DNA of 64,000 nucleotides. Source: Stenopsyche tienmushanensis. Its lineage: Eukaryota > Arthropoda > Insecta > Trichoptera > Stenopsychidae. Below are positions 1 to 12,505 of the stretch, piece after piece; the first letter of the stretch is position 1, and each line of letters starts with the position of its first letter. The notes beneath the pieces were generated by a model. That model ran no database searches. It worked only from the letters and a program-made list of their open reading frames with translations, and was not told the origin of the DNA. The DNA lies in the NCBI GenBank assembly GCA_008973525.1, contig WACJ01000286.1, positions 360,630 to 424,629 on the forward strand, written 5' to 3'. The translations under genes were made by a program, and so were the position numbers.

Positions 1-1300
1 CGCGGGCGACCCGCGGTCGTCGAGCGTCGGCCCCCTCGCCCTCCCCGGGAGCCCCCTCGGCTCTCGGCGGAGGCTCCCGCGGGAGGCTCCGGGGGCGCGC
101 TCGAGTTCGGAAAAGTCGGACGAGTCGCTTCGGAAAATCGGCGCGGAGAGGTCGCGGGAAGGCTCGCGTCGGCTCGGAAAATCGGGCCGGGGGTGGATTG
201 CAGCGGGCCAGCGGTTATGAAATGTAAATATGCCCCGCCTCAGAGGCGGTCGTTATGATCGGAGAGCCAGTCGGACTCGATTTATGACGCCCGGAGCTCC
301 GCCCCCTGTCATAACCGGTCGGCCGCCGCTCGGCGCTCTCGCGGCTCCGCGCCGAGGCGCCTCAGTCGCGCTCGGGACGCGGCGCGGGCTGCGCGGGTTG
401 CGCGGGTTGCGCGGACTGCGCGGACTCTGCGCGGATCCGCCGCGCGCGCCCCGACATGATCCACTTTGCCACCGTCAAGTATGGCATTCGCTTCAGGGCC
501 GCCGGCCGCGGGCCCAGTCGAGGTGCTCCATCCCGCATTTTCCGCAGTGTCGCGCGTGTGCGTTCCCGCTTTTCCTTCGGCTCCCGTCGTCCCGTCGCTC
601 CCGTCGTCCGGACGGAGCGACGCAGTGAAACAGTGTGCGCGAAAAAGTGCGACGACTTTTCGAAAGCGTTCGAATCGACGCATTCGGCTCCTCCGTCCGA
701 GAGCGACCGCGGCGCCATCTCCGAGAGAGTAGCGGAACCCGAGCGGACCCGGCGCCTTTCCGACGCGGAGGCGACCGTCGCGACCTCCGGATCGCCCTCT
801 CGCAGAGCCGACGTCTCCCGCCGGGCGATTCTGTCTGCTCTCTTCGAACGTCCGCTCTGCGAGGGCCGGCCGAGTCCCGGCTGCGTCCTCGGAGGCGCGG
901 AGGGCTCCGGAGACGGAGATCGGCTCTTTCGCATCGCGAGTGCTGCTCTGCTTTCCTTCGTATTTTTATAGTTTTCCGACGAAGGCTCGGTACCGAAAAA
1001 CCGAAGCGACTCGCGGTCGATTCTTCGATCGTCACCGATGTATCGTCTCGCTCGGGACTTGCAAATTTTGCGATGCGTGCCTTCTGTGATTTCATTCTTT
1101 ATGGTAGTCCTTCGTCGCGTTCCTCGACGGTTCGGTTCGACTCGTGAGAATGTGTCATACTCGATTCGACTTTCCGTCGGTCCGCGGTTCACATTTTCGC
1201 CCGCTAGTTCCGGTACGCATAGAATTCATATTTACAAAATAATTTCGTTCCAGTGCACGAATACACATTTAGAGCGAAATCGTTCACCCAGATCGTAGGT
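1..1300. promoter_or_regulatory. GC-rich block upstream of the spalt exons
   Basis: This CpG-rich stretch ends abruptly in AT-rich DNA near 1300. Open frames exist on both strands, but they overlap each other, are arginine-rich and match no family I know, so I read them as composition artefacts. It does not contain a recognisable spalt first coding exon. Visible structure: a 15-bp near-palindrome at 235-249 (7-bp arms, centre A), four TTATGA/TCATAA motifs at 215, 253, 282 and 309, and a short GC repeat of about 9 bp at 385-430. It could be the spalt promoter or 5' UTR or an intronic CpG-rich enhancer; the role is inference. Confidence 0.35.
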
Positions 1301-2630
1301 TCCCCGAGTTCCCGGCGATCGCTGAGGACTCTGTGAAAATTTAAATTAATTTGGGGGTGCGAGGGCAACGTCCGGGAGTAGCGATTCGATATAGTAAAAA
1401 ATAGTCCCTCAAATGAAAGATTATTTGTTTTAAAATGACCAAGACTGTAATAATCGCTTACTATTTATCGCGAAAGTTTTATTGATTATCTAAAATGCAC
1501 GTTTGGGTCGATTCTATGCACTCTTTGATTCATTGCCAGAATTCTTGAAAAGTAAAGTAACGATTTGCATTTCAATTTGATCAACTGAAATGATGACATA
1601 GTTTATATGACTGACTTGTTTGCTAAATTTGACGAAACAGATTTGAAGCTAAAATGTGATTAATTAAATTTAATCGAAACTAAACGTTTAATATCTGGAT
1701 ATTTTGCAAACCTTTTTCTATACAAACAGAACTCGGAAAGAGGACAACCCTCTGAGTTTCCAAATCTTTCAAAATACCAAAAACAAAATTAAGATTTCCT
1801 CGCGCACTGTCGACACTCGACGACTCTTTATTTTGACTTCGATCAGGGATCGGAAGATATTGTTTGCTCGGTTATTCCCGATCGAGTGTTGTGAGATTTT
1901 GAAAATAGACCCACAAACTCGAACGAATTCATAATAGTACGGGAACAACTTATTAAATTATTCTCAAATAAAGGGCTGAAATCGTCGTTTGAACGAGGAT
2001 ACTACCAAATTCTAGTTTCAAAAACGGAAACCGATTTTATATCCGACATTATGGATCGCTTTCTCGACTTCCTTTTTGGAAGAACTTGGATTTAGTGCAG
2101 TTCGCGCTTTATCACGAAAAGCAGATTGGAAATCAGTAATCGCGAAGCCGAACATAAACAATCTCATGACGTCCCTCCCGTCGGGTTCGTTCGTTTCGTT
2201 GAAAATAATAATGTATATTTGTATCTCAAAACAAAATATTATAAAACAATAAATTCGATTTTAAATATCAAAATGATTTATTCATATCCGCCACCAAAGT
2301 TAAATTAGTAATTTTATTATTTCGACGGCGAGGAGAGGAGCGCCGTTCTAGACGATCGGCGTCCGTCGGATCGCGTCTCGGCTTCGCTGCGATTTCAAAT
2401 AAAATACGCGATCACCTAAATGTGCTAGTAATTGGTTCAATATCTGCGCATCGAAAGCAAAATGTCGTTACGTTGACAATTAGTAGTCACTTTTAGAAAT
2501 GGAAGATAAATAATGTTCGCTTCGATAGAAAATCGACAGCTATGCTGTTTTCAATATAAAATAGATAAAATTGATTCAATATCTGATATGAATTGAATGG
2601 TTTTATGTGTACATGTTCATATCATCTCAC
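1301..2630. other. AT-rich noncoding DNA, nothing recognised
   Basis: No supported gene. Open frames are short, AT-rich and without family resemblance. A small GC-richer patch lies near 2320-2400. It is probably upstream or intronic DNA of the spalt gene. Confidence 0.5.
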
Positions 2631-2633
2631 TCG

Positions 2634-3205
2634 AAAAGTTCGCAGGGTAGGAGGGAATTCGGGTCGTTTCTCTCAATTTCTTCCAATAACACCATATATA
2701 ATTCACTATCGATGATTCTTTCTCTCTCGTATCACAAAAATATCCCAAAATGTGGAGACCGACAACTTATCAGCTGGCCTTTGCGTTTTCAGTCGCTTCG
2801 GGCGGCTTTCGTCGGTCGCCGTCCGCTCAGCTGACTGCCTATTTGACTCTGGAGTATGGGAATACTGCATGAAAAAATATTTTTTATTGCGCTGGAACAG
2901 CTCCAAACGACGCGACGTTGTTTCGGATCGACAGTGAGTACCCGCTTCGAAGGGACTAACGCAGTGCCCGAGGTGTCAGCCGTCTCACCCGACTTCACTT
3001 TTATCTGGAATAAATACCGAATATGGGCGACCAGAGCGTTCAGCATCATCGGTGTCTGTACGGCCGTATTGTAAATCAGCAAATCACTTCATAGCCGTTC
3101 GTTTTCGCATAACACTTGCCGAGCCGTTCTTTGCTTCAACGATTTCTTTCATCATTAGAAAGCAACGCCTTATCAACACACGAAATTCAAATTTTTCCAT
3201 TGTTT
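2634..3205 (-). mobile_element. Mariner transposase pseudogene
   Basis: Read on the minus strand from about 3205 down to 2634, the sequence follows mariner transposase order. There is an N-terminal MEKFEFRVLI start, a GRTDTDDAERSGRP linker, then the catalytic-region hallmark TPESNRQSAERTATDESRPK and a FWD motif (2740-2860). Frameshifts and stops break it, and the segment between the helix-turn-helix and the first catalytic aspartate is shortened, so it is dead. The N-terminal half and its upstream leader resemble the relic at 15075-15405, so both derive from one mariner family. The far 3' part (PHPPYSPDLAP region) is absent. Confidence 0.8.
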
Positions 3206-3240
3206 TTAAAAATTACAAAAGTAGCGTCACTTAAAGGTAT

Positions 3241-4296
3241 TGTTTGACGGTCAGTAAACATATGAATTTGTCAACGACGGCGCCAACTATGATATATGCT
3301 TTCCTTCGAACTTATTGAGTGATGTGTTATGTAATTATTATTTTTCTCCGACGCTTGAATTAATATAGAAAACGATAGAAAATTTCCACGCCCCTCACTT
3401 TATTTTATAATATTAGTAATTAATACGACTATAAGAGTATACGCAAATTTCGTACGAGACAGTTGTTTGGTTTTTCGAAAGCATCGCGTTACGCGCAATA
3501 CGAAAATATACAAATATACGCGCTTATTAAAAATATTTCAATATCATCGGTCGTTCAAAATCCCTAAGATTTATAATTTTAGTACTTTTCAGTTTAGGTT
3601 TTCATCGTTGATAGACCTATTTTGAGATTCCTTAACATTTAAAAATCTATAATACAGGATTAGCCACTTTTAACGCGTAAATTTTTATGTTTCGCGATAA
3701 ATGTCTAAGCACTTTCTCATTTCCTTTCCAATTTTAAACTTCTTTCCATCGAAGGATCAATTTCTATGAATGAAAACGCTTTAATTTATCAGGTAATTCT
3801 AAACCTTTATTTACTTTGGTAAATGTCGACTGATGCAGTTTCTCATTGGACTCTTTTAGTAATAATCTAATAATAATCTAGTAATAATCGCTTCATCAAA
3901 ATTTCAAATAGTCCTTTAATAGCAAAAAATCGTAAATCTCGCTCAGTAGAAATGAAACTTCCTGACTCTTAGGAAAAGTTGATTTTGTGCATTGCTTTTT
4001 CATTTGTTGACGATTTTTATTATTTTTTTACCCTCTCCCTGGCTCGATTCTCTCTACTTCTTTCCGAGGTACTCGTTGGCACTTTTCTTGGCTGTTTATT
4101 CGATTTCTTTCGTTCTCTAAAGGCTTGCACTCTCTCTGTAGTTGTTATTTTCACCATTTCACTTTTCAGACAATGTATTGTTAACCAAAAGTTAAAGCTG
4201 TTTATATAGAATATATAAAATCTACTGGTCGCTTTATACGCGTACAGACACAGCACGCGCGGCGCATAGCTCGTGCGGGCGGACACACCGAGGGCG

Positions 4297-4341
<45 letters not shown>

Positions 4342-4950
4342 TTTCGTTCGACTGTTGCTTGTGTGAGTTTCAATTTCCGTGACGTTCGGACCGATTTGCC
4401 CTACCGCGATTATAAAATTTCATTTCGAAAAGTTATGGAACGATCGTTGTTCTTCAGATGATTATTTTTAGATTTTTATTCATTTAAAAATCTCTTTAAT
4501 AATGCGTCCGTCTCAAGATACGTTTTCATCAGAGTTTTCTTCATCTTTTTGATTATTTTGTGCGTACGAGCAATATATTTCGCACTGATAGCCAACCCTT
4601 GTGAAACTGAACATCTTATTTTGTCTTTCTTAATGTCGCTAATCGCTAGAATTCAAAGTTTTGCAATAGAAAATTCGATGCAAATGAATGTTATTGTGTT
4701 TTGTAAAAATTATACAAGTATTTGGTACAATTAATCAACAAAACCGCGTTTGCAAGAGTCAAAATGTTCGACAGAGAATTGATTCGAAATTTAAAGAAGC
4801 GATAGACTCTCCTCGTTTGTATTATAATACGAACGAGAAGTATATCAAGGATTTCAAAGTAAAATCGAACAAATTGAAAAATGTTGACACATTTTAAAAT
4901 AAATAACAATATGCACACGTCTCTTGGAAAAAGTTTTGTTTTGCGTTTAA
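3241..4950. other. AT-rich noncoding DNA before the large spalt exon
   Basis: No gene is supported. It holds a CT microsatellite (listed separately) and a GC-richer patch at 4225-4295. It ends at the splice acceptor of the large spalt exon, so at least its right part is intron. Confidence 0.55.
4298..4342. repeat. (CT)n microsatellite
   Basis: Interrupted CT dinucleotide run, about 45 bp, in presumed spalt intronic DNA. Confidence 0.9.
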
Positions 4951-5009
4951 TAAAAGTATGTACATATTTGACATTGACAGCTTGATTTACGCGTTCGTTT
5001 CGTTTTCAG

Positions 5010-8000
5010 GCGAGAGCTCCGGGTCCGGGTCCGAGGAAGAGGTCAGGTCGAACGGCGAGCTGTCGGAGAACCGAAGCCGACGGGAGTGCGAAGAGGCGAT
5101 GCCGTCCGATCCCGAGGACATGGTCGTGTCGGGAGACGAGGACATGGAGGAACCGGAGGGTGAGGGCGAGGGCGAGGGGGAGGGCCTCGACCAGGTGCGC
5201 CGGCACCGGCAGGACGCCGAGAACAACAACAGCCTGGAAGAGGGCGAGGCGGGCGACGCGGGCGAAGCGGGAGAGGGGGTCGAGGCGGGAGACGCGAGCG
5301 CGCGGCTCGTCGCCTCCGGAGCCTTCCCCTTCCCGGCGGCCAGCCACGTGACGCTCGAGGCGCTGCAGAACACCAAAGTGGCCGTCGCGCAGTTCGCCGC
5401 GACGACGATGGCCAACAACGCGGACAACGAGGCCGCCCTCCAAGAGCTCGCCGTGCTGCAGAGCACGCTCTTCACCCTGCAGCACCAGCAAGTGTTCCAG
5501 CTGCAGCTGATCCAGCAGCTCCAGAACCAGCTGTCCCTGAACCGCCACGGCGACGGGAGCCCGGCGACCCCCCCGATCGCCGTCGCGGTCGCGGTCGCCG
5601 CGCCCCCTCGCGTCCCGGTCCCGCGCCCCGGTCCGCCGACTCCCTCCCCGCCGAAGACGCGGATCCCCACCCGCGAACCGACCCCCGTCCGCTTCGAGCC
5701 GCCGACGACGCTTCCGGCCTCGCAGGCCGTGCCGCCGTCGCACCCGCACCCGCAGCCCCCCGCCGTCAAGCAGGAGCCGATCTCGATCCCGAAGCCGCCG
5801 ACGCCCTCGCCGCCGTCGCATCCGATGCACAACCCGTACACGTCGATCTCGTCCTCGCTCGCGTCGACGATCATAACCAACAACGACCCGCCGCCGTCGC
5901 TGAACGAGCCGAACACGCTCGAGATGCTGCAGAGGCGCGCCCAGGAGGTGCTGGACAGCGCGTCGCAGGGCCTCCTCGCGAACAATCTCGCCGACGAGCT
6001 CGCGTTCCGCAAGTCCGGCAAGATGTCGCCGTACGACGGCAAATCGGGCGGGAGGAACGAGCCCTTCTTCAAGCACAGATGCCGCTACTGCGGCAAGGTG
6101 TTCGGCAGCGATTCCGCTCTGCAGATTCACATCCGATCGCACACAGGTGAACGCCCCTTTAAATGTAACGTGTGCGGTTCCCGCTTCACGACCAAGGGTA
6201 ACCTGAAAGTCCACTTCCAACGGCACACGGCTAAATTCCCGCACGTCAAAATGAACCCCAACCCGATCCCGGAACACCTCGACAAGTACCACCCTCCCCT
6301 GCTGGCCCAGCTGTCACCGGGACCGATGCCCGGCATGCCTCCCCACCCGCTACCGTTTCCACCCGGCGGAGCGCCCTTCCCGCCCGGTCTGCCCCTGTAT
6401 CGGCCGCCGCCGCACCGGGACGCGATGCCGCCGCGCCCCCTCGGCGACGGGCCGCCCGCGCCGCCGCACCCGCTCTTCGCGCTGCGCGACGAGCAGGACT
6501 CGCCGGCGGACCTGAGCAAGCCGGCTCCGCCGAGCCCGCCGCCGCCCGCCGTCGCCGACCGCTTCAAGAGGGAACCGCCCGAGGACGACCGCGCCCGCGA
6601 CCGGGCCTCCGAGGAGGGCGACCGGCTCACTCCGAAACTGGAGCCGGACACGGATCGCGACTCGCCGGACGTCGATCGCGATCCGGACGGATATCCGAAC
6701 CCGCCGTCGCCTTACGACGAGTGCAGTATGGACTCGAAATACAGCAGCGAAGATATGCAAGGGCGCGACACTCCCGACGAGAAACGCGACCCCGACCAGC
6801 CGGAGAACCTCTCAAGTAAGACATCGTCGGTTACGGGAACCCTTTCCATCCCGACCGGGCGACGCGCGCCTTCGTCGTATCCGTTCTTTCCCGCTGCGTC
6901 CCCTCCCAGTAGCGTCTCCTCGGGGAGCCTCTCCGCGTACCGCGGCTCGGGCCCGGCCGGGCTCGGGGCGACCGACGTCGACCCGACGAGGGACCCCTTC
7001 GCGTACGGCTCGCTCCTGCCGCGCCCCGGCAGCAACGACAGCTCCTGGGAGAGCCTCATCGAGGTCACCAAGACGTCCGAGACGAGCAAGCTGCAGCGGC
7101 TCGTCGACAACATCGAGCACAAGCTGACCGACCCGAACCAGTGCGTCATCTGCCAGAGGGTCCTCTCGTGCAAGAGCGCCCTGCAGATGCACTACAGGAC
7201 GCACACGGGGGAGAGGCCGTTCAGGTGCCGGATCTGCGGCCGGGCGTTCACGACGAAGGGCAACCTGAAGACGCACATGGGCGTGCACAGGATGAAGCCG
7301 CCGACGAGGGTGCTCCACCAGTGCCCCGTGTGCCACAGGAAGTTCACGAACGCGCTCGTGCTGCAGCAGCACATCCGGCTCCACACCGGGGAGCCGACCG
7401 ACCTGACCCCGGAGCAGATCCGCGCGGCGGAGATAAGAGAGACGCCGGGGTGCTTCCCGTTCCCTCCGCAGGGCTTCCCTTCGCCGGGGGCGATCCCGGC
7501 GGGGTCCCTCCGCGAGTCGGACCGGGACTCGACGAAGGACGGCGACTTCAGCAACGACGGCTTCGCCGAGCGCGACGACTTCGACGACGACTCGACCCAG
7601 AACGATCCGGACGCGTCCCGGGAGGCGAGGGAGTCGTTCGCTCCGTCGTTCGCCGCGTCGCTGGCCGCCCTCGAGAGCCGGGTCGGGGCGAGCGCGGCCT
7701 CGCGCTCCTCCGGCGAGAGCTTCGCCCGCGGGACGTCCACTCCTGCCCCCTTCTGCGACTCGCCGCCGCCGCCGCCTTCCCCGAGGCCGACGCCGCCGGG
7801 GGCCCCCTTCAGCCCGCTCGGCCTGGCGCCGGGCCCCGCAGGTACGCCAACGGAGAGCGCCTGCCCGACGACCGACCTCTTCGGGACCTGCGGGGCCCTC
7901 GCGCTCTCCGAGCGGCGCGCGACCCGACGGGGTCGGTCCCGCGCCCCCGGGACGCCGGGCAGGCCTCGTCCCTTCCCCTCCGACCCCCGCACGAACGCCT

Positions 8001-10574
8001 CCCTCCTCTCGAGACGCCCCCCCCCCCCCAACTTTTTTCGAATCTCGACTCTGACCCCCGCCCCGTCCCGTCCGCTACGTCTGTGCAGCGATAGTGCGTT
8101 CAGTCGTATCGTATCGTGAGTGTGTCGTACATTTTGAAAATATTCTCAAGAGCGATTTTATCCAGTCGATTCATGTCTAGTGAAATATTTTTCAAAATCA
8201 GTTACGCTCGAAAAGATATCCCCTCAAACACAACGTCCGCATCCCCGCACCGGAGTGCGTTCGTCCTCCGTCGCTTCGAAACTCCCGCCAGCCCGTCCGC
8301 CTCGACGCGTCCGCGCGCGACGCTCCGGCGGCCCGTCGGCTCCGACGGCTCTCGGCCGACGGCCCTCGGCCGACGGCTCCCGACCGACGGGAGCGAAGCC
8401 CCGGCGCGTCGCGCGTCGGACACTCCCCGTCGCCCAGAACGGAACGCGCAACCGAAGAGATCCGCGCAGTCGAGTAATCTCCGTTTACTGTTGTGCAGTG
8501 CGCGGCAACACGACCTGCAACATCTGCTACAAGACGTTCGCGTGTCACTCCGCCCTCGAAATCCACTACCGCAGCCACACCAAGGAGAGGCCGTTCAAGT
8601 GCACCGTCTGCGACAGGGGCTTCTCCACCAAGGTAATCGTCTCTTCGCTACGATTCTCCGCTCGATTTTCGCGAGACGCGTCCGCCCGCGGGCGGGGCGG
8701 CGTCCCGTCGGACGGCGAGGCGCCGCTCCCCGCGATCTCGCTCCCAAGGGAGCGGGACTCCGGGGGGCGGGCCGGCGACGCCGCCCCCGCCCCGGCCCCG
8801 ACGGAGCCGAGCTCCGAAGATCGCACGCGACTGCCGTCGCACGACTCTGCCGCCGGAGAGCTCCGGCTGGAACGCGCGTCGGCCGGGAGCCGGCGGAGGC
8901 CCTCGACTCCCGGCCGGGCTCCTCGTCGAAGCCTCGGCGACGGCGCGCAGGGAGCTCCGACGGCGGCGCCGACTCCGACACCGACGGCCGAGTATTAAAT
9001 TTTGGTTATCGTTTTCCTCGTTTCAGAGCAGTGGCGGCGGCTGCTTGTGCCAGGGGCGAAGCAGTGATCCGAGACGCCCCCCCAAGCCGCAGTCAGCCAC
9101 TGCTTTGAACCATTGGAGCCCCTTCTCTCTCCCGGTAAGGCTCCGTCCTTGCCGACCGCAAAAGACGTCTTAGCGAGCGCCACCTCGCGGAGAACTGACG
9201 GTGTCCGTTTGTCGACAGGGTAACATGAAGCAGCACATGTTGACGCACAAGATCCGCGAGTCGTCCGAGTCCGCCGACGCGGAGCCGCCGGAGCCGCCGC
9301 CGAAGAGGGCGCCCCCGGACCCCGACCTGCCGCTGCCGAAGCGACCCTCGAGTGAGTGCGCCGCTTTCGATCCGCGTCGGACGCGCGTCCAGCTTTCTAA
9401 CCCTCCCGAGCGCTTCGAGTCCCCTCGCCTCCCCTCGCCTCCCCCCGCCGACCGGTCCGCCGACCCGCTAACGGCCTGTGTGTGTGTGCATTGCAGACGG
9501 CCCTCCGACGGGCGTCCCTCCTCATGCGCCTCCGCCCCTCGCCGCGGGCCCGCCGGGCGCACCGCCGCTCTCGACGAAGCACCTCTGCGGAGTCTGCCGG
9601 AAGAACTTCTCTTCGAGCTCGGCGCTGCAGATCCACATGCGGACCCACACCGGAGACAAGCCGTTCCGGTGCTCCGTGTGCCAGAAGGCCTTCACGACCA
9701 AGGGCAACCTGAAGGTGAGCTGACTCCCCCGTCGGACTCGGGCGCCGCACACTAACGCTTCGCCTTCCGCTCTCGACTCACTCCTCGACCCGCGCGGTCC
9801 CGCCTCCGACGCGACTGAAGCCGTCCGCTCCGATTTCGCAGGTTCACATGGGGACGCACATGTGGTCGAACGGGGCGTCCAGGCGAGGCAGGCGGATGTC
9901 TCTCGAGCTGCCGCCGCGTCCCCTGCCGCTGAGCCCGCAGGACTCGGAGTTCCTGCAGCGCCGCCCGGACCTCTTCTACCCCTACCTGCCGGCGCCGTTC
10001 CTTAACGGGATGCAGCAGAAGGTGAGTCGACGCCCGCGCCGTCGGCGGGACCGGGCTCGGGGGCGCGCTCCGGCGCCCCGCCCGGCTCCCCGCTGACGTC
10101 CCGCCTCTTCCGCCGTTTCAGCTGAACGAGATCTCCGTGATACAGCAGGGCGGCGGCCAGAACGGCCTCGCGTCCCCCGGGGGAAAGTTCCCCGGGCTGC
10201 TCGGCTTCGGCGCGTTCCCGCCGCCTCCCGTCCCGGCGTCGCAGCCGGCGTCGCCTCTCAGCGACCGGCAGCCGTCGTCGCTGAGCTCGCCGCCGCCCGA
10301 CGCGGAGGAGGCGCGGCGCGAGAGGGACTTCTCCGAGAGGGACGCCGCGATGCTCGAGGAGCGGCGCCGGGAGCTGGCCGAGCGCGACGCGGCGCTGCTC
10401 GAGCTGGCCGAGCGCGGGCGGCCCCCGGCCGAGGGCTTGCCGCGCATGTGGGAGCTGCACTACGAGCGCAAGTCGGGCGGCGACGGGCCCGAGAGGATGG
10501 GGGGCTCCCCCGCGGGCCCCCTGCCGCTGCCGCTGCTCGGGCCGCCGCCCCGCGGGGAGGGCCTCGCCGCGTGA
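5010..10574 (+). CDS. sal: Spalt (Sall-family) C2H2 zinc-finger transcription factor, 5' exon missing
   Basis: Six exons are joined in frame: 5010-7841, 8499-8632, 9219-9351, 9497-9714, 9842-10021 and 10122-10574 (TGA). All introns are GT-AG, and about 1315 residues are visible. There are nine C2H2 fingers in the Sall arrangement: a pair at 6079-6210 ([14 protein letters not shown]), a triplet at 7141-7385, a pair split by intron 2, and a pair split by intron 4 (VHMGTHMW). The C-terminus carries the Sall-type [25 protein letters not shown] stretch. An acidic Glu/Gly run and a glutamine-rich segment ([17 protein letters not shown], family dimerisation region) precede the fingers. The first exon begins in phase 1, so the start codon and the N-terminal C2HC finger must lie upstream and were not found. 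An in-frame ATG at 4958 lies in intron-like sequence and is not preferred. In insects, Spalt proteins are nuclear regulators of appendage, tracheal and photoreceptor patterning. Which paralogue (salm or salr) cannot be told. Confidence 0.93.
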
Positions 10575-11660
10575 CTGCCCGCGCACGTCGCCTTCGCCAC
10601 ATATCGGACTCTCGGGCGAGTGACGTTTCGCGACGACTGATCCGACCCTCCGCGACGTCGAGAGGACGCAACGTTCCTATACTGAAACTAGTCTGTAATA
10701 TTTGCCGATTGCGCTCTCGCCGGCAAGCCCAGTTCTGACTCTAGGATGTTCGTCGGAGTCACTCGTCGCCAAGTAGACGTAGACTATCTCTCCTCTCTAA
10801 TTTGTTACATAAAGTTGTATAGAAAAATATTATCAGTATTAGTAATAAATAGAGATAATCGGATATCGATCGGTGATTTTTAAAGTTATGAGCGCTCGTG
10901 CGTCAGGGCACGTCCTAGGATTAAGGCTAGTCTGTAAGCACTGTCGGGCCCGAGGCAATGATCTGCGAACCTGTGATACACACCCGAGCCGGCGGAGGGC
11001 CTTCGCACTTCCGAGATCCTATCGAAATCAACGTACAGCCAAAGAATTATCATTTCCTCGTCGAGCGAAAACTTTTACGTGTAAGTTTTTCCAGACGACG
11101 CCCCCGGGAAGCCTCTCCCCGGGGAGTTCGCGCCGACTCCCTCTCGTTCGCGTCCCGATCGCTTCGTTTCGACCGTCGATCTCTCCGCAGATGCTGTCGC
11201 ATCAAATCTCCGCAATAGGCGTTCGGTGTGAAATATAAATGTATCTGAGAAACATTCATATTATATATTTTATTGTAGAATTATATTTTATACGTTTTAA
11301 AATTATTAAACGATTATTTATTTTCGGGGATGACTGCGTTCGAGATGCTTTATTTTTAAATAAGTTTCCGCCCAATAAAAGTACATATTTTATTTGTAAT
11401 ATATATGAAAAGAATTTGTTTTAAACATATAAAATTTATATTGTTACCCTTGAAGCAAGACTATTATATTATTTGACTCGAAACATGTGTATTGTGGCAT
11501 TATAGTATTGTAACTGTAAATAATTATCATAGTGTGTAATTTTATGGAAATATTTTATCTATTATTGTAATTGTATTTTCAGTGACTGCCTAAAATAATA
11601 TTGTAATCAAAATGGAAAAATTGAAGACGAATGAATAAATAAATGTGTGCTTATTAATAA
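10575..11660 (+). other. sal: Spalt 3' UTR with candidate poly(A) signals
   Basis: Noncoding DNA after the spalt stop, at first GC-rich and then AT-rich. AATAAA hexamers occur at 10844-10849 and 11634-11639, so short and long 3' UTRs are both possible. Transcript ends are inferred from hexamers alone. Confidence 0.5.
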
Positions 11661-12370
11661 CTCGACTTGTGTGCCTTTTTAAAATCCCATGGACGATAGC
11701 GTTCCTCCTCTCGGTCGTTTCATTTCGTCAAAACGATGGTATCCCTCCTTCCGGAACGTACTACTCTATGAAATGCATCCCCTCTGTCCGTTTATAAAAA
11801 TTTACATTTCAACAAGTTCTTCAGTCAAAATGTGTCCTCGTCCGGCTGTCATCTCTCATACCTGTGCTTTAAGTACATTTCATAATTTGCACCGTCAAAA
11901 GTACTTTCATAGATACTCTCCCACGGCAACATCATCCACGTACTTTGGCACGGATGAGAATACATCTCGAATGATTAGTTATGTATCCGTCTTCTTTATT
12001 TCTTTATTAAATTTTAAAATTAGCTATGCAACCACGAGTCCAGTGAATAATAAGAAAAATAGTTACGCATTAGTGAAGCAGATATTTTTGTAAGACTTAT
12101 TGTAAATATGTACTTAGAAAGTATATTTTTATAATTTCTTTAATAGTTTTAGATATGGAAACTAGATACAGGCTAGGTATGGCCTGAGACTTTTAAACCC
12201 AGTGTTTTTTTTTATGCAATTAATATAAATAAATATATATTCAAATAAACATGGGATATAGATTAAAGAAATGTTGGGTGTTTTTTCATATTTGCAAATA
12301 AGAAAATCTATATAAAGTAGATCCCCGATTGTCTTTGGGATTTTTTATTTTTCAAATATGGTATTTTAAC

Positions 12371-12410
12371 AAAGTACACTTGAATTCATATATAAAATCA
12401 AGTGTACTTT
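12371..12410. repeat. Perfect 13-bp inverted repeat
   Basis: Arms AAAGTACACTTGA (12371-12383) and its exact complement (12398-12410) flank a 14-bp AT spacer. It lies just before a TTAACC-led repeat. It may be a small MITE remnant or a transcript hairpin. Confidence 0.85.
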
Positions 12411-12412
12411 AT

Positions 12413-12505
12413 TAACCCCTTTAATGTTGTGTCCGAATTCCAGAGACTCAGAAAGAGCATTCTTACACGTTGAGCTCGGAGACAGAGTATATTGCGTACA
12501 TCTTT
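12413..12505 (+). repeat. TTAACC-led dispersed repeat, copy 1
   Basis: Shares an ordered series of blocks with 41339-41455 and with the complement of 22750-22912: a TTAACC start, then ATTCCAG, CTCAGAAAGAG, a TTGA.CTCGGAG block and an ACAGAG block. Divergence is high, so these are old copies. The TTAA-CC start suggests piggyBac-type mobilisation. Confidence 0.55.

Noticed and set aside
230..1298. Several long overlapping open frames on both strands in the first kilobase
   Set aside because: They overlap in opposite strands, are arginine/serine-rich from GC content, and match no family. High GC lowers stop frequency, so length is not evidence here.
4958..5009. ATG at 4958 as the start of spalt
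   Set aside because: It sits in AT-rich intron-like DNA before a clear CGTTTTCAG acceptor, and Sall proteins need an N-terminal exon with a C2HC finger.
7842..8119. Continuation of the large spalt open frame to 8119
   Set aside because: A good donor (CAG|GTACGC) at 7842 joins in phase to the next zinc-finger exon. The extension is arginine/proline-rich without family resemblance.
8116..9108. 330-codon frame between spalt exons
   Set aside because: It overlaps real exon 8499-8632 in a different frame and crosses two introns: a composition artefact.
11689..12093. 134-codon frame after spalt as a gene
   Set aside because: No family resemblance or splice context, and its codons look like AT-rich noncoding DNA.
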